Translations under genes and position numbers: made by a program
Shown here: piece after piece, positions 8,269-17,796 of the stretch
Numbering within the stretch: position 1 is the stretch's first letter
How the letters are laid out: each line of letters opens with the position of its first letter
Source of the DNA: Sporolactobacillus sp. Y61
GTDB lineage: Bacteria > Bacillota > Bacilli > Bacillales > Sporolactobacillaceae
Reading direction: 5' to 3'
Assembly (NCBI RefSeq): GCF_040529185.1
Contig: NZ_CP159510.1
Span: forward strand, 62,001-126,000
Length of the DNA: 64,000 nucleotides
Notes under the pieces: generated by a model
What the model saw: only the letters and a program-made list of their open reading frames with translations
Databases searched by the model: none
Told to the model about the DNA's origin: nothing

Positions 8269-9786
8269 TTGACGTTGCAAATACCTGAGCATGTGAATCT
8301 GTATGATGAGATGGTGAAGCAGGCAAAATTACATCCTAAGAAAGTAATCATCGAAGATTTAAGCGTTGCGCTAACCTATAAAAAATTCTTAATCGCTGTC
8401 AATGTGATGAGCGGTAAGCTGGATCAGATTGTAAAGGGCGAGAAAAGGGTGGGCATTTTTCTGCCGAACGTCGCCGCACAGGTGATTGTCCTGTTCGCGC
8501 TGTTTAAAAATGAACAGCAGCCCTGTCTGCTGAATTTCACGATGGGCACGCAAAATATTATCGACTGCATCGAAACCGTCTCACCGATGGAGACCGTCAT
8601 CACATCAAGGGAATTTGTGAAGAAGGCGGATCTCGAGTTTGTTATTGAAGAGATGGAAAAGCAGGTTAAAGTCGTTTACCTCGAAGATGTCCGCAGCAGT
8701 ATCACCACATTTCAGAAGCTGTCCGGATTATTCGGATCCAGAGTGTCCGGTCTGAAGAAAAGGGAGCAGTCGGAAGTCATTCTGTTTACATCGGGAACCG
8801 AATCGAAACCAAAGGGGGTCATCCTGACACATCGGAACATTTATGCGAATATTAAACAGGTCTTTAATCATGTCGCACTCGATGAGGATAGGGACCGCAT
8901 TTTAAACCCACTGCCACTCTTTCATTCTTTTGGCATGACAGTCGGTTCGATCCTTCCGGTTGTCGGGAATGTAAAAGTATTTCTCTACCCGTCACCACTC
9001 CATTACCGGGAAATCCCGAAGATCGTTGAAAAAGACAAAAGTACACTTTTTGTGGCGACCAATACTTTTTTCGAGAATTATGCAAAATATGCAACGAGAG
9101 AGCAGCTTCATACTCTGAGAATTGTCGTCTGCGGGGGTGAAAAGCTGCAGAAAGATGTCAGAGATACCTACCGCGATAAGTTTGGCATTCAAATTATGGA
9201 AGGATACGGAGCAACCGAAACGTCGCCGATTATTTCTCTGAATACCGCGCAGCACCATAAAGAAGGAACGGTCGGCCGTCTCGTTCCCCTGATGGAAGCC
9301 CGGATTTCCAAAGTGGAAGGAGTGAATGAAGGCGGTAACCTGCTACTTAAGGGGCCGAATGTTATGAAGGGCTACCTCATCCATGGAAAAGGATTCGTTC
9401 CGTGCGGAGAGTGGTATAATACCGGTGATATCGCTGAGATTGATAAGGATGGATATATTCGGATTATTTCCCGGTTAAAACGCTTCGCAAAAATAGCTGC
9501 AGAAATGATTTCATTAAATAAAGTTGAGGAACTGGCACTAGAATGCTTCGGCGAATCAGTTTTCTACGCCGTCAGTATCCCCGATAAGCGCAGGGGAGAA
9601 AAAATCATTCTGTTCACGACCAAAGAAGATGTCCCGGTCAGGAAGTTTAAAAAGTTCATCAAGGATAAGAAAATGTCTCTGCTCTATATTCCTTCCGAAA
9701 TCAAACATATTGATGAAGTGCCACTGCTCGGCAGCGGGAAACCCAATTACTGGGTACTTGAGAAACTGGCCAAAAAAGAAGAATGA
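8269..9786 (+). CDS. AMP-binding acyl-ACP/acyl-CoA synthetase (Aas-like)
   Basis: About 505 residues from TTG 8269, which has GGGAG eight bases upstream (GTG 8260 is in frame but overlaps the site). ANL-family motifs are clear: P-loop LFTSGTESKPKGV, GYGATETSP, and YNTGDIAEIDKDGYI. The C-terminal RLKRFAKIAAEMISLNKVEE resembles the adenylating half of the acyl-ACP synthetase Aas, where a fatty acid is activated with ATP and loaded on ACP or CoA. Acyl acceptor is inferred. Monocistronic with a bidirectional terminator. Confidence 0.85.
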   Translation: MTLQIPEHVNLYDEMVKQAKLHPKKVIIEDLSVALTYKKFLIAVNVMSGKLDQIVKGEKRVGIFLPNVAAQVIVLFALFKNEQQPCLLNFTMGTQNIIDCIETVSPMETVITSREFVKKADLEFVIEEMEKQVKVVYLEDVRSSITTFQKLSGLFGSRVSGLKKREQSEVILFTSGTESKPKGVILTHRNIYANIKQVFNHVALDEDRDRILNPLPLFHSFGMTVGSILPVVGNVKVFLYPSPLHYREIPKIVEKDKSTLFVATNTFFENYAKYATREQLHTLRIVVCGGEKLQKDVRDTYRDKFGIQIMEGYGATETSPIISLNTAQHHKEGTVGRLVPLMEARISKVEGVNEGGNLLLKGPNVMKGYLIHGKGFVPCGEWYNTGDIAEIDKDGYIRIISRLKRFAKIAAEMISLNKVEELALECFGESVFYAVSIPDKRRGEKIILFTTKEDVPVRKFKKFIKDKKMSLLYIPSEIKHIDEVPLLGSGKPNYWVLEKLAKKEE

Positions 9787-9807
9787 AAGCATACAGGAGC
9801 ACGCAAA

Positions 9808-9836
9808 AAAGGATGGCAGATTCAGCCATCCTTTTT
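9808..9836. terminator. Bidirectional terminator between convergent genes
   Basis: GGATGGC (9811-9817) and GCCATCC (9825-9831) flanked by A6 on the left and T5 on the right, so it serves the acyl ligase (+) and the MFS gene (-). Confidence 0.85.
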
Positions 9837-9872
9837 CTTTAACCTGATTTTCCGTTGTCGGAAGCACAATCC

Positions 9873-11120
9873 TCAGGCCGTCTGTTCAGGCACCGGTTCA
9901 CCCGCTGTGACCAGGGTCTTATCACGTCCCATGAGGAACGTCAGAATTAAGATGAAGACCCCGGTACCGATCAGCAGCCATTCGATTTTAATGAAATCGG
10001 CGATGGGCCCGAAGATCAGCATACCGATCGGCATCATCGATGTAGAAATCATCCCCATGACGCCGAACACCCGGCCGAGATAACCTTCCTCAACTTTCTC
10101 CTGCAGCATAACAGTTGTCGGTGTATTCAGCATCGGCATAGAAACGCCGAATAGGGTCATAAAGACCAGATAAATCCAGAAAACCGGAATAGCGCCTAAC
10201 GCGAAAGTGCAGATACCCATAATCAGAGTGGAGAAAACCAGCGTTTTCGTTCTGTTTCGGAAACCGCCCCAGGCTGCGATCAGCCCGCCGCCGGCCATCA
10301 TACCGACAGAAAAGGCAATTTCAATTGCTGTCAGACGCCAGACATCGCCGCCGAATGTCCGTGTCACCTGCAGAGGTGTCAGAAATGCAGCAGGAGCCAT
10401 TAAGACAAAAAACAAACCAAAGAAAAGAAAAAATTGCTTCAGAAAAGCATGATCACGCACATACCGCAAACCTTCTCTAAAGTCACTCAGATAACTTGTC
10501 GTCTGCTTCTGCATCGCTTTCTCATGAGGTGCGATTTTCACTAATGTGAGCAGGGTACTGATTGCGATGGCGGCAGTCACAACATCAATAAAGAAGATGA
10601 TTTCAATGGACGCCAGGGACAAAAGTGCTGCACTGACGATCGGAGAGATAAACATAATCACCGCCTGAATACTTCCGTTGGTTCCATTGACCTTTGTCAG
10701 TTTATCCCTTGGGACAATCTGCGGCAGAATCGCGCCGACTGCCGGCGTCTGAATACCTGTTCCGAAGGCGCGGACCGCTGCCATAACAAACAGCAGCCAG
10801 ATCGCGTTGTATCCCATGAGGAAAAAGAGGGCAAGTATAAGTGTCGAGACGGCGACCAGTCCGTCAGATAAAATAATCAGATGTTTTCGGTTATAGCGAT
10901 CCGCCCATACACCTGCCACCGGGGACAGAATAAAAGTGGGTATAAATCCGCAAATGATATAGAGGGTCATCATCATACCGGACTTCGTCTGAAGTGTGAT
11001 GTACCACATCATGGCGTATTGTACCAGGGAAGATCCGAAGAGCGAGATCGTCTGGCTGCTCAAAAACAGAATAATGTTCTTCAGCCAGTGTTCTTTCAAA
11101 GGAGGGTTTATTGTATTCAT
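9873..11120 (-). CDS. MFS transporter, DHA3/macrolide-efflux type
   Basis: 415 residues with about 12 hydrophobic segments. The N-terminal block (SLFGSSLVQYAMMWYIT) and the loop GVWADRYNRKHLI between helices 2 and 3 are typical of the MefA/EntS-like DHA3 drug exporters. The second half repeats the pattern at GMMAGGGLIAAWGGFRNR. Proton-driven export of a small molecule is expected; substrate unknown. The ribosome site is weak. Upstream 11121-11420 holds only a short GAGAGG/CCTCTC hairpin near 11163 and no gene. Confidence 0.88.
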   Translation of the reverse strand: MNTINPPLKEHWLKNIILFLSSQTISLFGSSLVQYAMMWYITLQTKSGMMMTLYIICGFIPTFILSPVAGVWADRYNRKHLIILSDGLVAVSTLILALFFLMGYNAIWLLFVMAAVRAFGTGIQTPAVGAILPQIVPRDKLTKVNGTNGSIQAVIMFISPIVSAALLSLASIEIIFFIDVVTAAIAISTLLTLVKIAPHEKAMQKQTTSYLSDFREGLRYVRDHAFLKQFFLFFGLFFVLMAPAAFLTPLQVTRTFGGDVWRLTAIEIAFSVGMMAGGGLIAAWGGFRNRTKTLVFSTLIMGICTFALGAIPVFWIYLVFMTLFGVSMPMLNTPTTVMLQEKVEEGYLGRVFGVMGMISTSMMPIGMLIFGPIADFIKIEWLLIGTGVFILILTFLMGRDKTLVTAGEPVPEQTA

Positions 11121-11421
11121 CTTATATCACTCATTTCCGTATCATATTGAACGCATCAAAAAAGAGAGGCCGTCAATCCTCTCTGTCATGACGTTTACAT
11201 GAGGTTATTACATGGAAAGACTGATCCCGTTGCGCCAGGCGCTGTCGAAGCTGATAGCTTATGAAATTAGCGGACAAGACCGGCTCTTCTCAATCTGAGT
11301 GATGCTGTCATAAGACAACCCTCCATTTTTTCAATCCATAACATTTTTATCATAGCAGGTGCAAACCATTTGGGCAATGGAAAATGGATTCCGACCATCA
11401 TTTTTCTTACTGGCCTTCATA

Positions 11422-11455
11422 GAAAAACGGCCTGTTGCTGAAAAAGCAGCAGGCC
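11422..11455 (-). terminator. Terminator of pepC
   Basis: 11-bp arms 11429-11439 and 11445-11455 (one mismatch), with five T on the minus strand (GTTTTTC). Confidence 0.8.
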
Positions 11456-11490
11456 GCGAGTCAATCCGTCTCTTACAGAGTCAACAGGAT

Positions 11491-12816
11491 TCAGGCAAGT
11501 GAATCCCAGGGAGCAAGTTGTACCGGTTCCATATCTGCGATTTTGCGCTGCGTCTCCGTCAGGTATTTGCGGCGGACAACAACCTCATAAGTGAACGCTT
11601 CAAACCAGCTGTCACTCATCACAAAGTAACCTTTTTCACCATTCTTTTCGCCCCAGCTGTTTTCAACCTTCCACTGCCGGACCTTTTCTCCATCCAGATC
11701 AACGCCGGTCAGAGTCATGGCATGTGACACCGAGGCTTCACCGTATCGCAGGCGATCTGCTTTGCTCATCGTCAGGTCAACATCGAAAAGCTCGCCGGTT
11801 TTATAAAGCTCCGTATCCAGCAGTCCTTCCTTGCGATTCATCTGTTTCAGTACATCATTTCCAAACCAGACGGTCTGCCCATCTTTAAGCTGTGCGACGG
11901 CAGCTTTCCGAAGGGCATCCATCTCGACATTGACGAAGATGATCGGCTTTCCCTCAATGATGTTGTCCTGGGCCGGCATGCTGTAGCTTTTGTTCAGTTC
12001 CTTATCCGGTGAATTGGTCAGAACAACATAATCGTCAAGGTCCATATCAAAGTAATCATGAAGGAATGCTGTCGGGGTCAGATTCTTCTTCAGATGATGT
12101 TTTTTATCATCATCCCTGTATTCCAGATCGAATGTGGCCGGCGGCTCACCAACCGCCATCGCAGTCATCCGGTAGACCTCCTCCAGCATCTTATGACGCT
12201 GCCCGCTCAGTTCACTTTCATCGGCACCATCCTGCTTTAACTGGCGCAGAATTTTTGCGTCTCGACGCAATTTCAGATTCAGGGTTTCCCGGAATCCGGT
12301 GGTATCATTTGTATTAAACGTCTCAGGCATTGCGTAAGCAGGAACGACCCCATACTTCTGTATCAGCCCTGCCGCCATTGCCCATTGACCGCCGTCACCC
12401 GCAGGTCCGTCCAGTTCAGTCAGATAAAAACGGACTTCCCTGTCGTTCGCTTCTTTTTCCGCCGTCCTCAGGATTTTCTCATAAAAGATGTTCGCCCGTT
12501 CAATTTTATCCCAGAAATAAAGATAAGCCTGTGACAGCTCAAAATCTTTCACTTTATACTTCTTTGCGAACTGATGGCGGAGTGTATTCAGTGTCGCAAA
12601 CATCCAGCAGCGTCCACTGTTACGCTGGTTCGTCACTTCTCCTGTCTCGACTTCGACTGAAAAAACACGATTCAGCTTTTTCCTTGCTTCCGGATTGTAA
12701 CTGGCTTCAAACACGCCGCTGCGCATCACTGCTCTCTGAATAACCGCCGAACTCGGATGATCCGCAAAATGGTTATGTAATGCTTTTATTTCCTGACTGG
12801 TTAATGGATGAGACAT
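11491..12816 (-). CDS. pepC: Aminopeptidase C (bleomycin hydrolase family, C1B)
   Basis: 441 residues from ATG 12816 (site AAAGGAGAG). The papain-like catalytic triad is visible: Cys in NQRNSGRCWMFATLN, His in YGEASVSHAMTLTGV and Asn in VENSWGEKNGEKGYF. The length and the conserved N-terminal hook match PepC of lactic acid bacteria, a hexameric cytosolic aminopeptidase that trims oligopeptides after import. The POT transporter at 43456-44937 could supply its peptides. Monocistronic, own terminator. Confidence 0.95.
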   Translation of the reverse strand: MSHPLTSQEIKALHNHFADHPSSAVIQRAVMRSGVFEASYNPEARKKLNRVFSVEVETGEVTNQRNSGRCWMFATLNTLRHQFAKKYKVKDFELSQAYLYFWDKIERANIFYEKILRTAEKEANDREVRFYLTELDGPAGDGGQWAMAAGLIQKYGVVPAYAMPETFNTNDTTGFRETLNLKLRRDAKILRQLKQDGADESELSGQRHKMLEEVYRMTAMAVGEPPATFDLEYRDDDKKHHLKKNLTPTAFLHDYFDMDLDDYVVLTNSPDKELNKSYSMPAQDNIIEGKPIIFVNVEMDALRKAAVAQLKDGQTVWFGNDVLKQMNRKEGLLDTELYKTGELFDVDLTMSKADRLRYGEASVSHAMTLTGVDLDGEKVRQWKVENSWGEKNGEKGYFVMSDSWFEAFTYEVVVRRKYLTETQRKIADMEPVQLAPWDSLA

Positions 12817-12960
12817 GACAAACTCTCCTTTATAGAAGTCTTCCTTAATAAATATAACGCACACACGCGATTAAGCAAGCAGACGTCATCAGCAACACGA
12901 ATCCTGTCGTATAATAAGAGATAGCGAATTTCAGAGATAAAATAAAGAGGTGCGGTTCGT

Positions 12961-14160
12961 TTGGATAAAGAGTGGTTTTATTCCACAGGTTCAGAAGTCA
13001 GAGGTCCTTTCTCATCTGATCAAATGATTCGCCTCGCTATAGATCAAAAGATTAACAGAAACACGCAGATCATCGCCAGAGGGATGACGGACTGGGTGCC
13101 CTTCGCCGCGTCGGATCTGCATGCTCTGATGAAAGCACAAAGCGGAAAGAACAGTGCGCAAGCCCCGCATGCCACAGGCAGTCTTATCCGTGCCGCTGCC
13201 CGACGAATCAGCGAGATGACCGGAGAAACGGGACCGGTCAGCCTGAGTCTGAAAGATATTTTTTCTGAGGTATTCAAAAAGCATACGAAAGAAGACGGTG
13301 AAAAAATATTTATTGCCGGGACCGTCTATACCACGCCAAAAGTGAAAGATATTTCTGCGGATTGGCCGAAACCCTGGCTGTTCTTCCGCGTGTTTCTCGT
13401 CTCAATGATCGTCTACGGATTACTCTATGTGTGTGCCATCAGCCTGAGAAATCCAGTGACGCTTCCGGGATTGATTCTGGTTGGTTCCTTCGCTGTCCCC
13501 TTTTCCCTGGTCGTCTTCTTTTTTGAAACGAATGTACCGCGAAACATCAGTATATTCAGTGTCGTTCAAATGTTTTTTGTCGGCGGGACCGCTTCCATAC
13601 TGGTCTCCCTGTTTCTTTACAGTATCGTGCCTCTTGATCAGCTGACGATGACCAGCGCAATCGGTGTCGGAGTGATCGAAGAAACCGGGAAGATGCTCAT
13701 CGCCGCCTGGTTCATTTACCGGCTCAATTCCCGTTACGTCCTGAACGGGCTCCTGATCGGTGCGGCGATCGGGGCCGGATTTTCTGCTTTCGAGACCGCA
13801 GGCTATGTTTACCTGTTTCAGGCGTTTGGCTTGAGCGATACATCGTTCCTGGACGTGATTTTCGAACGCTCCTGGACAGTTGTCGGCACCCATACGCTGT
13901 GGACGGCCATCGCCGGCGCGGCGCTCATGATCGTCAAACAGGATCAGCCGCTTCACTCCCGTCATTTCATGCAGCGGCATTTCCTGACATTCTTCGCCAT
14001 TGCTGTTGCTCTGCATGCCGTATGGGATATGCCGATCATGAATGGCTCTGATCTCAAAGTCATTGTGCTGACTGCAATCGGCTGGTTCATCGTTCTGATC
14101 CTGATGAACAGCGGTCTCCGGCAGGTCACGCGAATGATTCACAGCGAAACAGGTCATTAA
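12961..14160 (+). CDS. PrsW-type intramembrane protease with N-terminal GYF_2 domain
   Basis: 399 residues, TTG start with AGAGGTG upstream. Residues 1-60 (EWFYSTGSEVRGPFSSDQM ... DWVPF) form a GYF_2/DUF4339 domain, a peptide-binding fold. The C-terminal half is a PrsW/CPBP-like membrane protease: EETGK in a helix (VIEETGKMLIAAWF), a second acidic helix (GFSAFETAGYVYLF), then His motifs GTHTLWTAIAG and ALHAVWDM. B. subtilis PrsW performs site-1 cleavage of the anti-sigma factor RsiW; here the added GYF_2 domain may recruit the substrate (inference). A terminator follows at 14175-14202. Confidence 0.85.
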   Translation: MDKEWFYSTGSEVRGPFSSDQMIRLAIDQKINRNTQIIARGMTDWVPFAASDLHALMKAQSGKNSAQAPHATGSLIRAAARRISEMTGETGPVSLSLKDIFSEVFKKHTKEDGEKIFIAGTVYTTPKVKDISADWPKPWLFFRVFLVSMIVYGLLYVCAISLRNPVTLPGLILVGSFAVPFSLVVFFFETNVPRNISIFSVVQMFFVGGTASILVSLFLYSIVPLDQLTMTSAIGVGVIEETGKMLIAAWFIYRLNSRYVLNGLLIGAAIGAGFSAFETAGYVYLFQAFGLSDTSFLDVIFERSWTVVGTHTLWTAIAGAALMIVKQDQPLHSRHFMQRHFLTFFAIAVALHAVWDMPIMNGSDLKVIVLTAIGWFIVLILMNSGLRQVTRMIHSETGH

Positions 14161-14174
14161 AGATGAGAACGGAC

Positions 14175-14202
14175 AGCAGGACATCTCCGCCTGCTCTTTT
14201 TT
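14175..14202 (+). terminator. Terminator after the PrsW-like gene
   Basis: AGCAGG/CCTGCT arms with a 9-nt loop, then CTTTTTT. Confidence 0.65.
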
Positions 14203-14220
14203 ATAATTCTGATTTTATGA

Positions 14221-15294
14221 TTAGAGAAAAAGAGCTGCACGGTTTCCACCATTCCTTTTCGCCTGATACATCGCTCGATCCGCACGCCTCATCAATTCAG
14301 GAAGCGCCACATAATCCGTCCTCGGAATCGTTAACCCGAGGCTGATGCTCAGATGAGCGCCAATACCCCTGGATGTCTGAAACGTGCTGTCATAGATCTT
14401 GCGTCTGATCCGCTCGGCCACCTGTTTTGCCTCGTTCTGATCCGTATTCGGAAGAAAAACCCCAAACTCCTCACCGCCAAGGCGTCCGATCAGATCCCCT
14501 TTTCGCAGGACACTCCGGCTCATATCCGTCACCTGTTTCAACGCCAGATCTCCCATAGCATGACCGTATGAATCATTCATGCCCTTAAAATCATCAATAT
14601 CAAACAGAATGAACGCACAAGGGTATCCATTATCCTGATGCCATTGCAGTTCTGCCTGAACAGACCCTTCGAAAAATCCCCGATTGGAAATGCCAGTAAG
14701 TGAATCCGTGTGTGCAAGGTGTATCAGACGGTGCTCCAACTGTTCGGAGTACCTCAGATAGTAGAAGGAAGCATAGGACAATCCAGTGAAACTCGCCAGT
14801 ACATTGGACAGATACATAAAATGCGTCATAGCCGTATTGGTTTCTGTAATGGGTGGGAAAATTTCTGAAGTATAGAAAAGTAAAAGTGCGACCGAAAAAA
14901 GGGTACTGGTCAGCATCAGGCGCAGAATACCTGAAAATCCCGAAAAAAACACAATCGGCACCAGGGCGAGCAGATAAAAATAGTATCCTTGATCCCAACC
15001 GTAGACAATGATGCAGCCTGTCGAATGGGCGACGATCTCAATCGTCCAGATTATACCTGCCAGGCGGGTCCGGCCCGCACGATTCAGCCGCAGACAGAAA
15101 AAGTCAATGATTACAGCCAGTATATTATTTATGAGAACGACCGGATTGCCAAGCATATAGAATATCGGCATAAATAAAATATGGGCGAGAAAAGTGAAGG
15201 AAAACATCGTATGGCAAAAAGCAGAAAATTTTCTGTTTCCCCCGGTTTCTTCGGAAGACAGCTCTGCCCATTGTTTTTTGGAAACATGTCTCAT
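14221..15294 (-). CDS. Membrane-anchored diguanylate cyclase (GGDEF)
   Basis: About 357 residues. Five or six hydrophobic segments fill residues 25-180, then a coiled linker and a GGDEF domain: LTGISNRGFFEGSV, DIDDFKGMNDSYGHAMGD, and the active-site loop RLGGEEFGVFLP with GGEEF intact. It should make cyclic di-GMP in response to a membrane-sensed cue. No allosteric I-site RxxD is evident five residues before the loop. Start choice: ATG 15294 is about 12 bases from AGAGG; an in-frame ATG at 15306 abuts the site and is less likely. Confidence 0.9.
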   Translation of the reverse strand: MRHVSKKQWAELSSEETGGNRKFSAFCHTMFSFTFLAHILFMPIFYMLGNPVVLINNILAVIIDFFCLRLNRAGRTRLAGIIWTIEIVAHSTGCIIVYGWDQGYYFYLLALVPIVFFSGFSGILRLMLTSTLFSVALLLFYTSEIFPPITETNTAMTHFMYLSNVLASFTGLSYASFYYLRYSEQLEHRLIHLAHTDSLTGISNRGFFEGSVQAELQWHQDNGYPCAFILFDIDDFKGMNDSYGHAMGDLALKQVTDMSRSVLRKGDLIGRLGGEEFGVFLPNTDQNEAKQVAERIRRKIYDSTFQTSRGIGAHLSISLGLTIPRTDYVALPELMRRADRAMYQAKRNGGNRAALFL

Positions 15295-15621
15295 ATCATA
15301 AATCATCCTCTGCTCGGGTGATGATCAATAACGGCCCAATGATTCTTACAGACAGCTGCGTTGGCCGCATCTCATTGATCTTCAATAACAGATGAAACCG
15401 CTACCGGTCAGTCTGTTAATCTATTTCACGGATTCAACCCTTTTCCAGTTTTATAGGACCTTTTTATTATAACTTAATACCTATTATCCGTGTGAACTAT
15501 TTTCACCTGTCCGCTTCCGGCAAGGACATCAGACGCATGTCACCGATTCCGGTGTTACAGATCCAGGGAGGGCAACCCCCCCGGAGCCCTTTTATCACCA
15601 GGCGTTGCACTTCAGGAGAAT

Positions 15622-15675
15622 AAAAAGCTCGCCGGCCGGATGCCGATGAACCATCGGATCTCAGCCAGCGAGCTT
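15622..15675 (-). terminator. Terminator of the hydroxyacid dehydrogenase gene
   Basis: AAGCTCGC (15625-15632) pairs with GCGAGCTT (15668-15675), with further internal pairing, and five T on the minus strand. The rest of 15307-15716 shows no gene. Confidence 0.75.
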
Positions 15676-15716
15676 GTATTCATATGGAACGAGTGTCAAC
15701 GGTTCTGTCCGTTCAC

Positions 15717-16652
15717 TCAGTTAACTTGTTCATTAAACGTCTGGAATTTTTCTTTAATCGTATCTGCCGAATGTTTGAATTTGGCTTCCTCTTCATCTGT
15801 CAGCGGCAGAACCGTAACTTCTTCAATCCCGTTTTTACTGATGATGGCCGGCTGCCCGACATAAGTTCCGTACTTTTCGCTGTAGCAGGAACAGATGTAG
15901 GCGGCATGGGCATCAGAGAGCACCGCCTGGCTCAGTTTAACCGCACAGGTTGCAATGGCCCAGCTGGTATACCCTTTACCCTTATAGACCTCCCAGCCGC
16001 CGCGGCGTGCTGCTTCTTCCAGATCATCCAGATTCAGATCCCGCTGTTTTGCAAGCGCTGTAATGTCCAGGCCATTTACACGAACCGTAGACCATGCCGT
16101 GAACTGGGACTGGCCATGCTCACCATAAACATAGCCGCTGACGTTCTTCGGATCGCAATTAAACTCGTCGGACACAACTTTCTGCATCCGCGCCGTATCA
16201 AGGAAAGTCCCCGTTGCAAAGACCTGCTGACGGCTGAGTCCGGTATTTTCCTGGAAATATTGCGTGATCGCATCACATGGGTTCATCGTATCAATGGCAA
16301 CGCCTCGGAACCCGGAAGCTTTAACTTTAGGGGCAATGTCTTTTACAATTTCTTTGGTGTATACGAATTCTGCCCAGCGATTGCCCTGCGCCTGTTTCTC
16401 CTGATACGCCAGAATATTACCGGCAGTAATAAACAGGATGTCTGCGTCCGCAAGTTCACTGTAATCATTGATTTTAATAATCGTCCGTGTTTCAATCCGG
16501 CCCTGCATATCCTGCAGATCAAGCTGTTCAGCCCGGGCCAGTTCCTCATTCTTGTCAATCAGAATCAGTTCATCAGCAATTCCTTTTGATACCAGGGTAA
16601 AGGCAACGGCCGCGCCAACGTGACCGAGACCAATGATGGCATATTTTCTCAT
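15717..16652 (-). CDS. L-2-hydroxyisocaproate/L-lactate dehydrogenase family
   Basis: 311 residues. Rossmann motif IIGLGHVGAAVAFTL binds NAD; the catalytic loop GEHGQSQF holds the proton-transfer His, and the Arg of DTARMQ binds the carboxylate. The overall sequence is closer to L-2-hydroxyisocaproate dehydrogenase of lactobacilli than to classical LDH (KGYTSWAIATCAVKL, LDTARMQKVV). The usual NPVD motif reads NPCD. It reversibly reduces 2-oxoacids, likely branched ones from amino-acid breakdown. Monocistronic. Confidence 0.88.
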   Translation of the reverse strand: MRKYAIIGLGHVGAAVAFTLVSKGIADELILIDKNEELARAEQLDLQDMQGRIETRTIIKINDYSELADADILFITAGNILAYQEKQAQGNRWAEFVYTKEIVKDIAPKVKASGFRGVAIDTMNPCDAITQYFQENTGLSRQQVFATGTFLDTARMQKVVSDEFNCDPKNVSGYVYGEHGQSQFTAWSTVRVNGLDITALAKQRDLNLDDLEEAARRGGWEVYKGKGYTSWAIATCAVKLSQAVLSDAHAAYICSCYSEKYGTYVGQPAIISKNGIEEVTVLPLTDEEEAKFKHSADTIKEKFQTFNEQVN

Positions 16653-16751
16653 CTATCTATCTCCACCTTTCTGAAATGTGAAAATGTATATCCTTTCTAA
16701 TTTTAACATAACGAACAATTTCCGAGTCCGTTTTCTAATATTTTTCTAAAA

Positions 16752-17300
16752 TCAGAGCATACGGGAAATATAATGACGCATGTATTTCCCTGTTTTCTCC
16801 ATCTCTCTCATGACGACATGAATGCGATGATCATCCAGAAACCAGTTTTGTTTCGTTATCCCCGTCCGGTCAACGATTGGGCTGACATAGAAAAGCGTGT
16901 GACGAAAGTGAATTTGATAGGTTAACAACGCTCTTCGTGCATGGTAGTTTTTACAAACAAGGATAGCTTTTTCAGGCGTTATGCCTTTCTGCTGCAGCAC
17001 ATTCCAGGAATATTTCGCATTCTCAAAGGTATTGGTTGCCTGATCTTCTTTAAGAATTGCCCCGTCCGGTACACCCAGAGACAGTCCGATTTCCCGTAAA
17101 AATGCCCATTCCGTCGTTGGAACGTTCCGACTTTTCCCTCCGGATGGAAGAATGAAGGGAGCTAGCCCCTGATGATAGAGCTCTGCCGCCCTGACCATTA
17201 GTCCGGACTGGCCGCTCCCGGGTATCAAAATGATATTTGAGGGTTTAACCGGCGTTTCAAAGAACATGAAGTCTGTAATACAGTCAAAGGGATGCGACAT
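16752..17300 (-). CDS. YdcF/SanA family protein (DUF218)
   Basis: 182 residues from ATG 17300 with AGGAGAG upstream. DUF218 markers: IILIPGSGQSGLMVRAAELY, ILPSGG, EDQATNTFENAKYSW (conserved acidic and Asn residues), CKNYHARRALLTY. The family includes ElyC/SanA-type envelope proteins and an S-adenosylmethionine-binding E. coli YdcF. There is no signal peptide, so it is probably cytoplasmic. Function unknown. Confidence 0.85.
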   Translation of the reverse strand: MSHPFDCITDFMFFETPVKPSNIILIPGSGQSGLMVRAAELYHQGLAPFILPSGGKSRNVPTTEWAFLREIGLSLGVPDGAILKEDQATNTFENAKYSWNVLQQKGITPEKAILVCKNYHARRALLTYQIHFRHTLFYVSPIVDRTGITKQNWFLDDHRIHVVMREMEKTGKYMRHYISRML

Positions 17301-17499
17301 GCGATTCTCTCCTGCTTTCCTTAGAATTCCCTTTCCCTTTTTCACTTCCACAGGATTATGGCCAATTCCTTTATTTCTCTATAAAACGGATATCGGAACC
17401 TGAGCCAACTTTCCCGCAGTAAAGAAATTCCTGCTGATTGACAAACTGACGGATAACAATACCTGTATTCGATCATCCACCACGCCCTAAAGGGCGCGG

Positions 17500-17553
17500 T
17501 GCCCATTTCCCACTTTGTGTTTTTGTCCAGCCGATTGTGGACGTTGCGCAGAA
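17500..17553 (-). mobile_element. IS256-family transposase scrap
   Basis: About 17 codons (FLRNVHNRLDKNTKWEM) match the better preserved IS256 remnant at 42345-42600 (FLRNVRDRQGINTKREV). Both are followed by the same hairpin-rich sequence, so the two sites are copies of one composite element. Confidence 0.5.
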
Positions 17554-17580
17554 ACCAGGCCATATAAATTAGGCGGAAAA

Positions 17581-17796
17581 ATTCCGCTTAACCTAGTAAA
17601 AAGGATACCAGGGAGCTTCAATAGACGGAGGGATTCCGCCTAACCTAGTAAAAAGGATACCAGGGAGCTTCAATAGACGGAGAGATTCCGCCTAACCTAG
17701 TAAAAAGGATACCAGGGAGCTTCAATAGACGGAGGAATTCCGCTTAACCTAGTAAAAAGGATACCAGGGAGCTTCAATAGACGGAGGGATTCCGCC
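17581..17796. repeat. 52-bp tandem repeat, four full copies plus a partial
   Basis: The block ATTCCGC(C/T)TAACCTAGTA... recurs at 17581, 17633, 17685, 17737 and (partial) 17789, an exact 52-bp period with only two or three substitutions between copies. Each junction forms a CGGA-TCCG hairpin. A single diverged copy of the unit is at 42614-42665. No unique spacers separate the units, so this is not a CRISPR array. Confidence 0.95.

Noticed and set aside
13420..14184. 254-codon open frame antisense to the PrsW-like gene
   Set aside because: It mirrors the codon pattern of the plus-strand protease, has no ribosome site and gives a His/Asp/Gln-rich sequence with no domain.
15684..16589. 301-codon open frame antisense to the hydroxyacid dehydrogenase
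   Set aside because: Shadow of a well-supported gene, with Cys/Phe-rich composition and no start signal.
17581..17796. Regularly spaced repeats resembling a CRISPR array
   Set aside because: The full 52-bp unit is conserved, with no unique spacers between repeats and no cas gene nearby; it is a plain tandem repeat.
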